This document shows, piece by piece, positions 52,635 to 61,846 of a DNA stretch of 64,000 nucleotides. The notes under the pieces were generated by a model that saw only the letters and a program-made list of their open reading frames with translations, was not told the DNA's origin and did no database searches. The translations under genes were made by a program, and so were the position numbers. Each line of letters opens with the position of its first letter. Within the stretch, counting starts at the first letter, position 1. Location: positions 1 to 64,000 of the forward strand of contig JAEYRK010000047.1 in assembly GCA_023435645.1 (NCBI GenBank). The letters run 5' to 3'. The DNA is from Bacillota bacterium. GTDB taxonomy: Bacteria > Bacillota > Clostridia > Lachnospirales > Lachnospiraceae.

Positions 52635-53708
52635 ATGGGAGATAAGGTTAGAGTATTAATCGTGGGAGCGGCTTTTTCTGCAGACCTACATGCAGACGGC
52701 TATGCACGGATTAAGGATAAAGCGCAGATTGTAGGAATCGTTGACCGGGCAGTTGACAGAATTCATGCATTAGCAGAGAGATATGGATTTACAGATTATG
52801 TGGCCTATGATGATTATGAAAAGGCAATTGCAGAAGTAGAGTGTGATGTGGTTGATATTTGCATGCCTAACTTCCTACATCATGATGTGGCTATAGCAGC
52901 ACTCAATCGTGGCAGACATGTTATCTGCGAGAAGCCTTTGGCTACAACGGTGGAGGATGCTAGGAATATGGTTGAAACCGCTAAGAAAGTAGGCAAGCAG
53001 ATATATTATGCGGAGGATTGGCTCTTTGCCCCTGCATTCCAGAAGGCAGTGAATATATTAAAGAGCGGTCAGCTGGGCAAGCCTCTGTATATCAGAGCCC
53101 GTGAAAGCCATTCCGGCTCCCACAGTCCCTTTGCACAGACCATTAAATACTGTGGTGGAGGCTGTATGGTTCATCTGGGTGTGCATCCGGTCAGCTTCAT
53201 GTTAGCTTTAAAGAACAATGAGTGGAAGGAACTGGTAGCCATGACCTCTGGCGGTAGTGATAATAACCTGGTGCATCATCAGATGGAGGGTGAGGATTGG
53301 GCCGGTGCCTTCATGAGCTTTAAGGATGGAACCTATGCTACCCTAGAGGCGAACTATGTAACAGTGGGCGGAATGGAGGATATGGTAGATATCTATTGTG
53401 AGCAGGGATGCATCCATGTAGATTTATCCTTCTCCGGACCGGTAAAGGTATTTAGCATTCCGGGACTTGATTATACCGTGGAGAAAGCAGAAGTAACAAC
53501 AGGCTGGTCAACACCTGCCATTGACGAAAAATATAATCTGGGCTACACAGGAGAAATTCTTCACTTTATGGAATGTGCAGCTCAAAACAAGGAAGCCATG
53601 GTTGGACTTCGTGGAGTTGATGGGTTGGAAGCGTTAGAGGTTATCAATCTGATTTATAAATCATCTCGTGAGGGTATAAAGATTCAAAATAGCAAATTGG
53701 AGGCGTAA
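52635..53708 (+). CDS. Gfo/Idh/MocA family dehydrogenase
   Basis: About 357 residues from ATG 52635 with AAGGAGGA upstream. N-terminal Rossmann fold VRVLIVGAAFSADLHADGY (the second Gly of GxGxxG is Ala), VDICMPNFLHHDVAIAAL, and the family EKP motif HVICEKPLATTVEDARNM. The C-terminal half holds the substrate domain, with the His-containing helix CMVHLGVHPVSFMLAL. Expected NAD(P)-dependent oxidation of a sugar or inositol-type hydroxyl, one step before the creatininase-family hydrolase. Confidence 0.9.
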   Translation: MGDKVRVLIVGAAFSADLHADGYARIKDKAQIVGIVDRAVDRIHALAERYGFTDYVAYDDYEKAIAEVECDVVDICMPNFLHHDVAIAALNRGRHVICEKPLATTVEDARNMVETAKKVGKQIYYAEDWLFAPAFQKAVNILKSGQLGKPLYIRARESHSGSHSPFAQTIKYCGGGCMVHLGVHPVSFMLALKNNEWKELVAMTSGGSDNNLVHHQMEGEDWAGAFMSFKDGTYATLEANYVTVGGMEDMVDIYCEQGCIHVDLSFSGPVKVFSIPGLDYTVEKAEVTTGWSTPAIDEKYNLGYTGEILHFMECAAQNKEAMVGLRGVDGLEALEVINLIYKSSREGIKIQNSKLEA

Positions 53709-53710
53709 TT

Positions 53711-56314
53711 ATGATGGTAAAGGATATTATGATACCGGTAACGATAGGCGGAGTAACCTTTAAAAACCCCTTCTATGTTGCATCCGGTCCAACGACCAAA
53801 AATGTTCGCCAATTAAAGCGCATTGAGGAGACAGGCTGGGCTGCGGCTAGTATCAAGCTCAGTATTGATCCTGCTCCTTATATCAATCGTAAGCCTCGTT
53901 ATGGGATTTTTGAAGACAGAAACGCCCTTGCCTTTACCACAGAAAAAAGACTAACCTTTGAGGAAGGCTTAAAGCTGATTAGGGATGCAAAAAAGGTATT
54001 AACCGAGCTTAAGCTTATGGCTAACATTACCTATGCCGGAGAGATCGGAGTAGATGGCTGGGTGAATATGGCGAAGAAATTTGAGGAAGCCGGAGCAGAC
54101 ATTATTGAACTTAATATGTGCTGTCCGAATATGTCCTTTAATTTGGAGCTTACCAGCGGAGATTCTGCTTCCACTAAGAAGAAGACCGGTGCCAGTATGG
54201 GCCAGCAGGCGGATGTGGCAGCAGAGATTGCAAAGGCAGTAAAAGATAACATCAGCATCCCCTTATTTGTAAAGCTGACTCCGGAGGGTGGTCAGATTGC
54301 AAAGGTGGCACAGGCTCTGTATGCAGTAGGTGTAGATGCTGTCGGGTCAACGGGTAACCGTATGGGCATCCCCCCCATAAATCTGGATCATCCCGAAAGC
54401 TCTTACTTCCATTTGCAGGATGAAATCAGCATGAGCTGCCATTGCGGAAGCTGGTTGAAGCCATTGGCACAGCGTGATACCTATGAAATTAGAAAGGTAT
54501 GCGGAAATGATCCCTTTATTATGGCAACAGGCGGCATCACCAACTGGAAGGATGCTGTTGAGATGGTACTGTGTGGAGGAAACCTGCTTGGTATCTGTGC
54601 AGAAACCCTAATCAACGGTTATGACATTGTTCGTCCGATGATTGCAGGAATGAAGCAGTATATGGATGACAATGGATATCAGACTCTGGATGATTTCCGA
54701 TCAAAGATTGTACCGGAGGTAAAGACAGCAACGGAGGTTACCCTTCATGGCGGCTATGCCAGCATTAAGAAGCCTAATCTTTCCGCTCCCTGTAAGGTTG
54801 CTTGTCCTCACCATGTTCCGGCGCAGGCCTATATTAGAAAGGTAGCCAAGGGGGAATACAGAGAAGCCTTTGACTTGATTACCTCTAAAAATCCACTGCA
54901 GGGGATCTGCGGACTTGTATGCAGCCATCCCTGTGAGGATGCCTGTACCCGTGGCATTAAGGGTAGAGCCGTACAAATAAGAGATATTAAGCGCTTCGTA
55001 CTTGAGTATGGTAAGGAAAAGGGATGGAAGCCCAATGTTTCTGTGGCAGAGGATAACGGTCACAGGGTTGCTGTCATCGGCTCCGGACCAGCCAGTCTTT
55101 CCTGTGCGGTAGAGCTTAGGAGAGCCGGCTATCAGGTTACTGTTTTTGAACGTGAGGAAAGACTGGGCGGAAATCTTGCCTATGGTTTACCGAAGTTCAG
55201 AATGGGGCAACACCTCATTGAGGAAGAGCTAGATGCGATCAAAGCGCTGGGTGTTATCTTTGAAACGGGCAAGGAATTTGGCAAGGATTTAACCCTAGCA
55301 TCCCTGAAGGAGGAGAAGTTCGAAGCGATCTTCCTTGGAATTGGAGCACAAAAGGCAAAGGTACTGGATTTGGCAGGAGAGACTGCTCAGGGTGTTCTCT
55401 TCGGGAATGAGTTCTTAAAGAGTGTAAGTAAGGAAGAGCCGCTTGCCCTCGGAAGGACGGTAATCGTATATGGTAGTCATTATGCAGCGATTGATTCTGC
55501 CAGAACTGCCATAAGACTGGGGGCTGAGAAGGTCTATCTGGCAATGAAAACGATTTCCTCTAAGCGTTCCTTCCTGGTTGAAAATATTAAAAGGGCAGAA
55601 GCAGAGGGTGTCAAGGCAATCAGTGGGGTAGAGTTAAAGAATATTGAGACGGCAGATGGCAAGGTGATTGCTGTGGAGCTCGAAAATACGATCGGAATCC
55701 CCATGAGAGTGGCTTGTGATACTCTGGTGATCGCAGAGGGAACCCAGGTTGAGCTGGACCTGATCGGAGGAATTGCTAATGTCAACGGCTTTATCAAAAT
55801 TGCGTCCAAAACCGGTGCTACTGATCAAGAGGGAGTATTTGCCGGTGGAGATGCTGTAAGAAATGCCAACATCATTACAGCCATTGCTGCAGGCAAGACT
55901 GCTGCGGTATCCATGGACCGTTATATCCTTGGAGAGAAAGCAACCCTGGAATATACCGAAGGTGTGGTTTGCGTGAATACGGAGGAGGTACTTCAGAGAG
56001 TAGGATACTTTAAAGAGGAACCTTCAGCCCTTCCTAGCGAACTGGAGGTAGAGAAGGAGCTGACAAACAATTTCGAAGCCTATACGAGAGTGATGACGGA
56101 AGAAGAAGCTGTGAAGGAGGCCTCCCGCTGCTTAAATTGTGGATGTGGAGAGGGTTGTCAATTATGTAAAACAATCTGTACCGATTTTGCTCCTTTCATT
56201 AAGGACACTGATACTTTATCGATTGAACCAGAAGCTTGTGTAGCCTGTGGTATGTGCTACAATCGCTGTCCGAATCAGAATATCGAGATGGTGGTTACGA
56301 GTAGAAATGTATAG
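53711..56314 (+). CDS. PreA-PreT fusion: FMN dihydropyrimidine-dehydrogenase-like plus FAD/NAD and Fe-S domains
   Basis: 867 residues. Residues 1-345 form a dihydroorotate-dehydrogenase-like FMN barrel (PreA type; VASGPTTKNVRQL, ELNMCCPNM, ATGGITNWKDAVEM). Residues ~355-440 hold a Cys-rich Fe-S segment (CKVACP ... CGLVCSHPCEDAC), ~450-755 the FAD/NAD(P) two-dinucleotide part (VAVIGSGPASLSCA, and VYGSHYAAIDSA where GGGN is usual), and 805-860 ferredoxin motifs (CVACGMCYNRCP). Mammalian DPD and PreT/PreA use the opposite order (FAD part first), so this is a rearranged fusion. The real substrate is unknown; pyrimidines are not suggested by the neighbours. Confidence 0.85.
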   Translation: MMVKDIMIPVTIGGVTFKNPFYVASGPTTKNVRQLKRIEETGWAAASIKLSIDPAPYINRKPRYGIFEDRNALAFTTEKRLTFEEGLKLIRDAKKVLTELKLMANITYAGEIGVDGWVNMAKKFEEAGADIIELNMCCPNMSFNLELTSGDSASTKKKTGASMGQQADVAAEIAKAVKDNISIPLFVKLTPEGGQIAKVAQALYAVGVDAVGSTGNRMGIPPINLDHPESSYFHLQDEISMSCHCGSWLKPLAQRDTYEIRKVCGNDPFIMATGGITNWKDAVEMVLCGGNLLGICAETLINGYDIVRPMIAGMKQYMDDNGYQTLDDFRSKIVPEVKTATEVTLHGGYASIKKPNLSAPCKVACPHHVPAQAYIRKVAKGEYREAFDLITSKNPLQGICGLVCSHPCEDACTRGIKGRAVQIRDIKRFVLEYGKEKGWKPNVSVAEDNGHRVAVIGSGPASLSCAVELRRAGYQVTVFEREERLGGNLAYGLPKFRMGQHLIEEELDAIKALGVIFETGKEFGKDLTLASLKEEKFEAIFLGIGAQKAKVLDLAGETAQGVLFGNEFLKSVSKEEPLALGRTVIVYGSHYAAIDSARTAIRLGAEKVYLAMKTISSKRSFLVENIKRAEAEGVKAISGVELKNIETADGKVIAVELENTIGIPMRVACDTLVIAEGTQVELDLIGGIANVNGFIKIASKTGATDQEGVFAGGDAVRNANIITAIAAGKTAAVSMDRYILGEKATLEYTEGVVCVNTEEVLQRVGYFKEEPSALPSELEVEKELTNNFEAYTRVMTEEEAVKEASRCLNCGCGEGCQLCKTICTDFAPFIKDTDTLSIEPEACVACGMCYNRCPNQNIEMVVTSRNV

Positions 56315-56362
56315 GATTCATTGGTAATAGTCGAAAATACAGTCTTAAAAGGAGGAAATGAA

Positions 56363-57982
56363 GTGCTTAGATTAAAACAGGAATATTTAGACATCTCCGC
56401 TATTTGGGAAGAAGCAGGAATCTCGACTCCCAGATATGATAGAAAGAAGATGATTGCTCATACAAGGGAAAATCCGAAATGGGTGCATTTTGGTTCAGGT
56501 AATCTGTTTCGTGGTTATATCGCTGTATTACAGCAGGAGCTTCTGGATAAGAACATCGAAGATACCGGCATTATCTCAGTAGAAACCTATGATTATGAAA
56601 TCCTTGATAAAGTATATCACCCTTATGATAATCTGAGTCTCGTCGTAACCATGTATCCCGACGGTAATCTGGGGAAAGAGGTTATGGGCAGTATTAGTGA
56701 AGCACTGGTGGGTGATTGCTCCAAGAAAAATGACTGGGAAAGACTCAAGGAGATCTTTACAAAGCCATCCCTTCAAATGGCGAGCTTTACGATTACAGAG
56801 AAGGGTTATAACCTGGCTAAGACCACCGGAGAGTATTTTCCTGAGGTACTGGAGGATTTTAAAAATGGTCCCTCCTGTCCCCAGAACGTGATGGCGAAGG
56901 TAGTTGCCCTTGCCTATGAAAGATACCTGAGCGGTAAGCATCCGATTGCTTTCGTTAGTATGGATAATTGCTCCCACAATGGTGAGAAGCTATACAACGC
57001 TGTGAAGAAAGTAGCTGTAAAGTGGTTTGAGAATGGCTATGTTGACAAGGGATTTATTGAATATATCAATAATCCTGAGCTGGTTTCCTTCCCCTGGTCC
57101 ATGATTGATAAAATCACACCAAGACCTTCTGAAACAGTGAAGGAGCGTCTGAATAAGCTTGGCTTTGAGGATACTGATATTTTCTGCACGAAGAAAAATA
57201 CCTACATCGCTCCCTTTGTCAATACGGAGGAAGCTCAGTATCTGGTCATCGAGGATAATTTTCCAAACGGTCGTATGAAGCTAGAAGAAGCAGGTGTATT
57301 CTTTACAGATCGTGATACCGTTGACAAGTCAGAAAAAATGAAGGTATGCACTTGCCTTAATCCCTTGCATACCACATTAGCTGTGTATGGATGCTTGCTG
57401 GGCTTTGAATCGATTGCAGATGAGATGAAGGACGAGTGCTTAAAGCAGCTGATCACGAAGGTGGGATACGAGGAAGGACTTCCGGTAGTAATCAATCCCG
57501 GAATTATCGATCCTAAAAGGTTTATCGATGAGGTAATCGGTAAGAGATTCCCCAATCCCTATACCCCCGATACTCCTCAGAGAATAGCGACAGATACCTC
57601 CCAAAAGGTAGCCATCCGTTTTGGTGAAACCATTAAGGCATATCATGGGAAGGAGCATCTGGATCCGAAGCAGCTGACCTTTATCCCGCTGGTCATTGCC
57701 GGCTGGTTAAGATATCTCCTTGGCGTAGATGATAAGGGAAACCAGATGCAGCTGAGTCCTGATCCGATGATGACTGAGCTAACGGCCGGCTTAGCTAAGA
57801 TTAAGTTTGGTCAGCCTGAAACGGTTGAAAATGAGTTAAAGCCAATTCTGTCCGATACCAAATTATTTGGAATCAACCTGTATGAGGTTGGTCTGGGAGA
57901 AAAGGTTGAGCACTATTTTAAGGAGTTAATCGAGGGCAAGGGTTCTGTCAGAGCTACCTTAAAAAAGTATTTGGTTTGCTAA
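56363..57982 (+). CDS. Mannitol dehydrogenase family protein, UxuB/fructuronate reductase-like
   Basis: About 539 residues from GTG 56363 with AAAGGAGG upstream. Rossmann part: WVHFGSGNLFRGYIA. Catalytic region MKVCTCLNPLHTTLAVYG (Lys, Asn, His pattern of the polyol-specific dehydrogenase family). This long form (>500 residues) matches UxuB-like D-mannonate oxidoreductases, which reduce D-fructuronate to D-mannonate, rather than mannitol dehydrogenase. The preceding ORF extension (56321) has no ribosome site. Confidence 0.87.
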   Translation: MLRLKQEYLDISAIWEEAGISTPRYDRKKMIAHTRENPKWVHFGSGNLFRGYIAVLQQELLDKNIEDTGIISVETYDYEILDKVYHPYDNLSLVVTMYPDGNLGKEVMGSISEALVGDCSKKNDWERLKEIFTKPSLQMASFTITEKGYNLAKTTGEYFPEVLEDFKNGPSCPQNVMAKVVALAYERYLSGKHPIAFVSMDNCSHNGEKLYNAVKKVAVKWFENGYVDKGFIEYINNPELVSFPWSMIDKITPRPSETVKERLNKLGFEDTDIFCTKKNTYIAPFVNTEEAQYLVIEDNFPNGRMKLEEAGVFFTDRDTVDKSEKMKVCTCLNPLHTTLAVYGCLLGFESIADEMKDECLKQLITKVGYEEGLPVVINPGIIDPKRFIDEVIGKRFPNPYTPDTPQRIATDTSQKVAIRFGETIKAYHGKEHLDPKQLTFIPLVIAGWLRYLLGVDDKGNQMQLSPDPMMTELTAGLAKIKFGQPETVENELKPILSDTKLFGINLYEVGLGEKVEHYFKELIEGKGSVRATLKKYLVC

Positions 57983-58077
57983 GTTGATGTAATTGATCAG
58001 GTATGGTAAAGCTTTGCTTATCTGCTTCCGGCAGAGAGCAGAGTTTTACCATTACCGTATTTCGGAGGTGGCATGTA

Positions 58078-59355
58078 ATGGATGAATTTATCTTAAAATC
58101 AGAGAATCCAAGTGGTATATCTGATGAGGAATTGAAAGCGGCGTTGGAAAGATCCTTAGGTAATCATGGTAGAGCATTAAAAAAGGTACTTTTAATACCC
58201 CCGGATTTTACAAGGCTATATTCAGGTGCAGGTAAGATTGTAGAATACTATTATGATATGCTGAAGGAAAGCTGCCATATTGATATTATGCCTGCCGTCG
58301 GTACTCATGAGGCAATGAGTGAGCAGGAAATCAGAGCTTTTTTTGGTAAAGAGGTACCGCTTGAATGTGTGCTGGAGCATAACTGGAGAAATGATGTTGT
58401 AAAGATAGGTGAGGTACCGAAGGAATTCGTTACAGAAGTATCTGAGGGATCTGTTGAGAATAAGATTGATGTTGAGATCAACCGAAGATTACTGGATAAA
58501 TCCTACGACCTAATCATATCCATTGGACAGGTGGTGCCCCACGAAGTAGTTGGCATGGCAAACTATAGCAAAAATATTTTTGTTGGATGTGGCGGTAGAA
58601 ATATGATTAACCAATCCCATATGCTGGGAGCCTTTTATGGAGCTGAAAGGATTATGGGAAAAGACTTTTCTCCGGTTAGAAAGGTATTTGATTATGCGGA
58701 GGAGAACTTTATTCAGGACATTCCCCTCATGTACGTTCTGACAGTCACAACCAATACCGGTCATGAAACCAATCTCCATGGATTATTCGTAGGAAGAAGC
58801 CGTAAGCTCTTCGAGGAAGCGGTGAGCCTAAGTCAAGAGAAGAATATTAACTTTGTGGATCAGCCGCTGAAAAAGGTAGTCGCTTATCTGGATGACAGAG
58901 AATTTAAGACAACCTGGGTTGGAAATAAATCCATCTATCGCTCCAGAATGGCAATTGCTGATGGTGGTGAGCTGATTGTACTGGCTGCTGGGATCCGTAA
59001 GTTCGGTGAGGACAGCGGTAATGATGAAATGATACGAAAATATGGATATCCCGGTAGAAAGAAGGTACTGGAGCTCGTGAAGAACAATGAGGATCTGCAG
59101 AACAATCTATCTGCAGCGGCACATTTAATTCACGGTTCCTCCGATGGTTTATTCTCAATTACCTATGCAGTGAAGAATATCAGCAAAGAAGAGATTGAAA
59201 GTGTAGGCTATCAATATATGTCTTATGAGGAGGCGATTCGCAAGTATAATCCGGATCAACTGAAGGACGGCTTTAATACCTTAGAGGACGGAGAAGAAAT
59301 ATACTACATTAGTAATCCGGCCTTGGGATTGTGGGCTTCAAAAGATAGATTTTAG
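58078..59355 (+). CDS. LarA-like nickel-pincer 2-hydroxyacid racemase/epimerase (DUF2088)
   Basis: About 425 residues from ATG 58078 with GGAGGTG upstream. The LarA nickel-pincer ligands are conserved: His155 (VVPHEVVG), Lys165 (NYSKNI) and His181 (NQSHMLG). Their spacing of 10 and 16 residues is the same as in lactate racemase (174/184/200). Arg46 (PPDFTR) and His77 (VGTHEAM) match the substrate and catalytic residues. The superfamily includes D-gluconate/D-mannonate 2-epimerases. Next to the UxuB-like reductase and an FGGY kinase, aldonate C2 epimerisation is a good guess. Maturation genes larB/C/E are not in this window. Confidence 0.85.
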   Translation: MDEFILKSENPSGISDEELKAALERSLGNHGRALKKVLLIPPDFTRLYSGAGKIVEYYYDMLKESCHIDIMPAVGTHEAMSEQEIRAFFGKEVPLECVLEHNWRNDVVKIGEVPKEFVTEVSEGSVENKIDVEINRRLLDKSYDLIISIGQVVPHEVVGMANYSKNIFVGCGGRNMINQSHMLGAFYGAERIMGKDFSPVRKVFDYAEENFIQDIPLMYVLTVTTNTGHETNLHGLFVGRSRKLFEEAVSLSQEKNINFVDQPLKKVVAYLDDREFKTTWVGNKSIYRSRMAIADGGELIVLAAGIRKFGEDSGNDEMIRKYGYPGRKKVLELVKNNEDLQNNLSAAAHLIHGSSDGLFSITYAVKNISKEEIESVGYQYMSYEEAIRKYNPDQLKDGFNTLEDGEEIYYISNPALGLWASKDRF

Positions 59356-59371
59356 TATAGGAGATAAAAAA

Positions 59372-60796
59372 ATGTTGGTTTTGGCGCTTGAATCTAGTAC
59401 AACATCTGCCAAGGCGATGCTCTATAGTACAATAGATGGTGTGATTGATTTGGTAACACAGGAGTACCTTCCACAGAACAGTGATGGTAGAACCCAGGAC
59501 GCAGAGGGTGTCTTTTTACAGACGATGGAGGTTGGAAGGCAGGTAAGTGCAGGTCATAAGATTGATTGCATTGTACTTAGTGGGGTATGGCATAGCGTTC
59601 TTTTATGCGATAGCAGAATGAAGCCACAGACGAGAGTCTTAAGCTGGGCAGATACCAGTGCAGCTGACCTATGCAATCGGTTAAGACAGAATAAAGAAAA
59701 GGTACATAATTTCTATCAGACAACGGGATGCATGGTGAATGCAATATATCCTGCCTTTAAGCTACAATATCTAAGGGAACAGGGATACCGGCTGGAGGAT
59801 TATTATATCTTTGGACAAGGAAGCTATAATACCTACCGGTTAACAAAGCAGCGGATCGTAACGGATTGTATGGCTTCCGGAAGTGGTCTGCTGAATATAC
59901 ATAAGAAGGACTATGATGAGGATATTCTTAAGGAAATCGGCATAGTAAAGGAGCAGCTTTGTAAGCTTGTGTCCTATAAGGATATGGTAGCGCTTACTGA
60001 GGAAGGGGCAGAGCTGTTAGGACTGGAAGCCGGAATTCCGGTCATGCCTCCCTGTGCAGATGGGGCATTGAATCAGGTTGGAGTAGGGGCATTAGTAGAG
60101 GGTATTATGACCTTTTCCGTAGGAACAAGTGCGGCAATTCGACTTACCACCTCAAAACCGGTGCTTCCTAAGGAACCAAGCACCTGGTGCTATCTGTCAC
60201 CGACCCTTTGGCTAAGCGGAGCCGCTACCTCAGGTGCCTGTAACTGCATTGATTGGTTTCGTGATCATTTCTATCCGGCAAGCTATGCTGAGATAGAGAA
60301 AAATAGCTATGAGGTTACCGAAACCCCTGTATTCCTACCATTTTTATTTGGAGAACGGTGTCCCGGGTGGAAGGATGATCAACGGGGTATGTTCGTGGGT
60401 ATACAGCCAAGTCATACCAAGGCGGATTTTTACCAGGCGGTACAGGAAGGAATATTGTTCAATGTATATCAATGCTACCAAGTATTAGCAGAGCAAAACG
60501 GTAAGCCAGACAGAGTCATTTTGTCCGGAGGGATCATAAATTCCGAGTTTTGGACACAAATGTGTGCAGATATTTTTGGGATCGAAATGGAGATTCCGAC
60601 CATTGACCAATCCTCCTTAATGGGCGCCATTGTTTTGGCCTGTGAGGGGATTGGAGCAATCACAGATCTGAAATCCTATCCCTTTGAAAAGGGAAGAATC
60701 GTGAAACCGAATCCCGAAAGAAGTCTGGTTTATGAGAAGAGGTTTGAACAGTATCTGTATTGGTACAATCAGCTGAATCCTAGGACAGGCTTATAA
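59372..60796 (+). CDS. FGGY family carbohydrate kinase (gluconokinase/xylulokinase-like)
   Basis: 474 residues. FGGY ATPase fold: LVLALESSTTSAKAMLY (phosphate-1 loop, although with ESS in place of DxGT), SGVWHSVLLCD, and the second domain GIMTFSVGTSAAIRL (adenosine-side motif) followed by LPFLFGERCPGW and RVILSGGIINSEFW. Phosphorylates a sugar or sugar acid with ATP. Position after the LarA-like epimerase suggests gluconate or a related aldonate. Confidence 0.88.
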   Translation: MLVLALESSTTSAKAMLYSTIDGVIDLVTQEYLPQNSDGRTQDAEGVFLQTMEVGRQVSAGHKIDCIVLSGVWHSVLLCDSRMKPQTRVLSWADTSAADLCNRLRQNKEKVHNFYQTTGCMVNAIYPAFKLQYLREQGYRLEDYYIFGQGSYNTYRLTKQRIVTDCMASGSGLLNIHKKDYDEDILKEIGIVKEQLCKLVSYKDMVALTEEGAELLGLEAGIPVMPPCADGALNQVGVGALVEGIMTFSVGTSAAIRLTTSKPVLPKEPSTWCYLSPTLWLSGAATSGACNCIDWFRDHFYPASYAEIEKNSYEVTETPVFLPFLFGERCPGWKDDQRGMFVGIQPSHTKADFYQAVQEGILFNVYQCYQVLAEQNGKPDRVILSGGIINSEFWTQMCADIFGIEMEIPTIDQSSLMGAIVLACEGIGAITDLKSYPFEKGRIVKPNPERSLVYEKRFEQYLYWYNQLNPRTGL

Positions 60797-60880
60797 AGAA
60801 GAAAGAGCTATGAAAATTGGAAGAGTTTAATAACAAGGAAGATGACAGTAGATAGATCACAAATAGAGAGAGGGAATAAG

Positions 60881-61834
60881 ATGAAGATACTAGTAAGCCC
60901 TACTTCAATGCAGGAAGGCAAGAATTGTAAAGCACTTGAGCTACTGAAGAATTTCACCACAGATATTATCTATAATCCCTATGGCAGACCCATGACAGAG
61001 GATGAATTATTACCATTGCTGGAGGACTGCGACGGATTTATTGCAGGCCTTGATGCTGTGACAGAAAAGGCAATCTCCGGTGCGAAGAAGCTTAAGGTAA
61101 TATCTCGTTACGGAGCCGGTGTTGACCGTGTGGACCTGGCAGCAGCGAAGGCAAAAAATATTGCGGTTACCAATACACCCGGTGCCAATGCAGAAGCGGT
61201 AGCAGAGTTGGCTTTCGGAATGATCTTTAACCTGGCAAGAAGGATCTCCTTCTTAAATGAAAAGACGAAGGCGGGAGAATGGGTTCGTTCCACGGGGATG
61301 GAGCTTAACGGAAAAACCATTGGAATCTTTGGCTTAGGTGCAATTGGCAAGAATCTTGCGAAGTATGCACAGGGCCTGTCCATGAAGGTAATGGCATATG
61401 ATCCATATCTTGATGAGAATTATGCAAAAGAAAATAATATTACGGTTGCTACCTTTGATGAGGTGATTGAACAAGCTGATGTGATCAGCTTACATTTACC
61501 CCTGACACCGTCTACAAGACACTTAATTGATCGGACTGCCATCAGTAAGATGAAGCAGGGAGCACTTCTGGTGAATACCTCAAGAGGTGGGATTATTGAC
61601 GAAGATGCAGCCTACGAAGCTCTGGTAAATCATCGTCTGGGCGGACTTGGATTAGATGCCTTCGAGGTAGAGCCACCCACGGGATCTCCGCTCTTTGCAC
61701 TGGATAATGTAGTAGTGACTCCACATACAGGCGCACATACAAAGGAAGCAATGGATAATATGGCTGAGCTTTCCGTAGAAAATTTGATCAATGTACTTAG
61801 CGGTAAAGAATGCAAACATATCTTGAATCAATAG
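60881..61834 (+). CDS. D-isomer-specific 2-hydroxyacid dehydrogenase (SerA-like short form)
   Basis: About 317 residues from ATG 60881. NAD domain FGLGAIGKNLAKYAQG, then the catalytic Arg in LVNTSRGGIIDEDA, a Glu in LDAFEVEPP and the His in VVTPHTGAHTKEAM. No ACT domain, so not a full SerA; resembles phosphoglycerate dehydrogenase-like or 2-ketogluconate reductase-like enzymes. Acts on a 2-keto or 2-hydroxy acid of the pathway. Confidence 0.9.
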   Translation: MKILVSPTSMQEGKNCKALELLKNFTTDIIYNPYGRPMTEDELLPLLEDCDGFIAGLDAVTEKAISGAKKLKVISRYGAGVDRVDLAAAKAKNIAVTNTPGANAEAVAELAFGMIFNLARRISFLNEKTKAGEWVRSTGMELNGKTIGIFGLGAIGKNLAKYAQGLSMKVMAYDPYLDENYAKENNITVATFDEVIEQADVISLHLPLTPSTRHLIDRTAISKMKQGALLVNTSRGGIIDEDAAYEALVNHRLGGLGLDAFEVEPPTGSPLFALDNVVVTPHTGAHTKEAMDNMAELSVENLINVLSGKECKHILNQ

Positions 61835-61846
61835 AGAGGTGAGACT

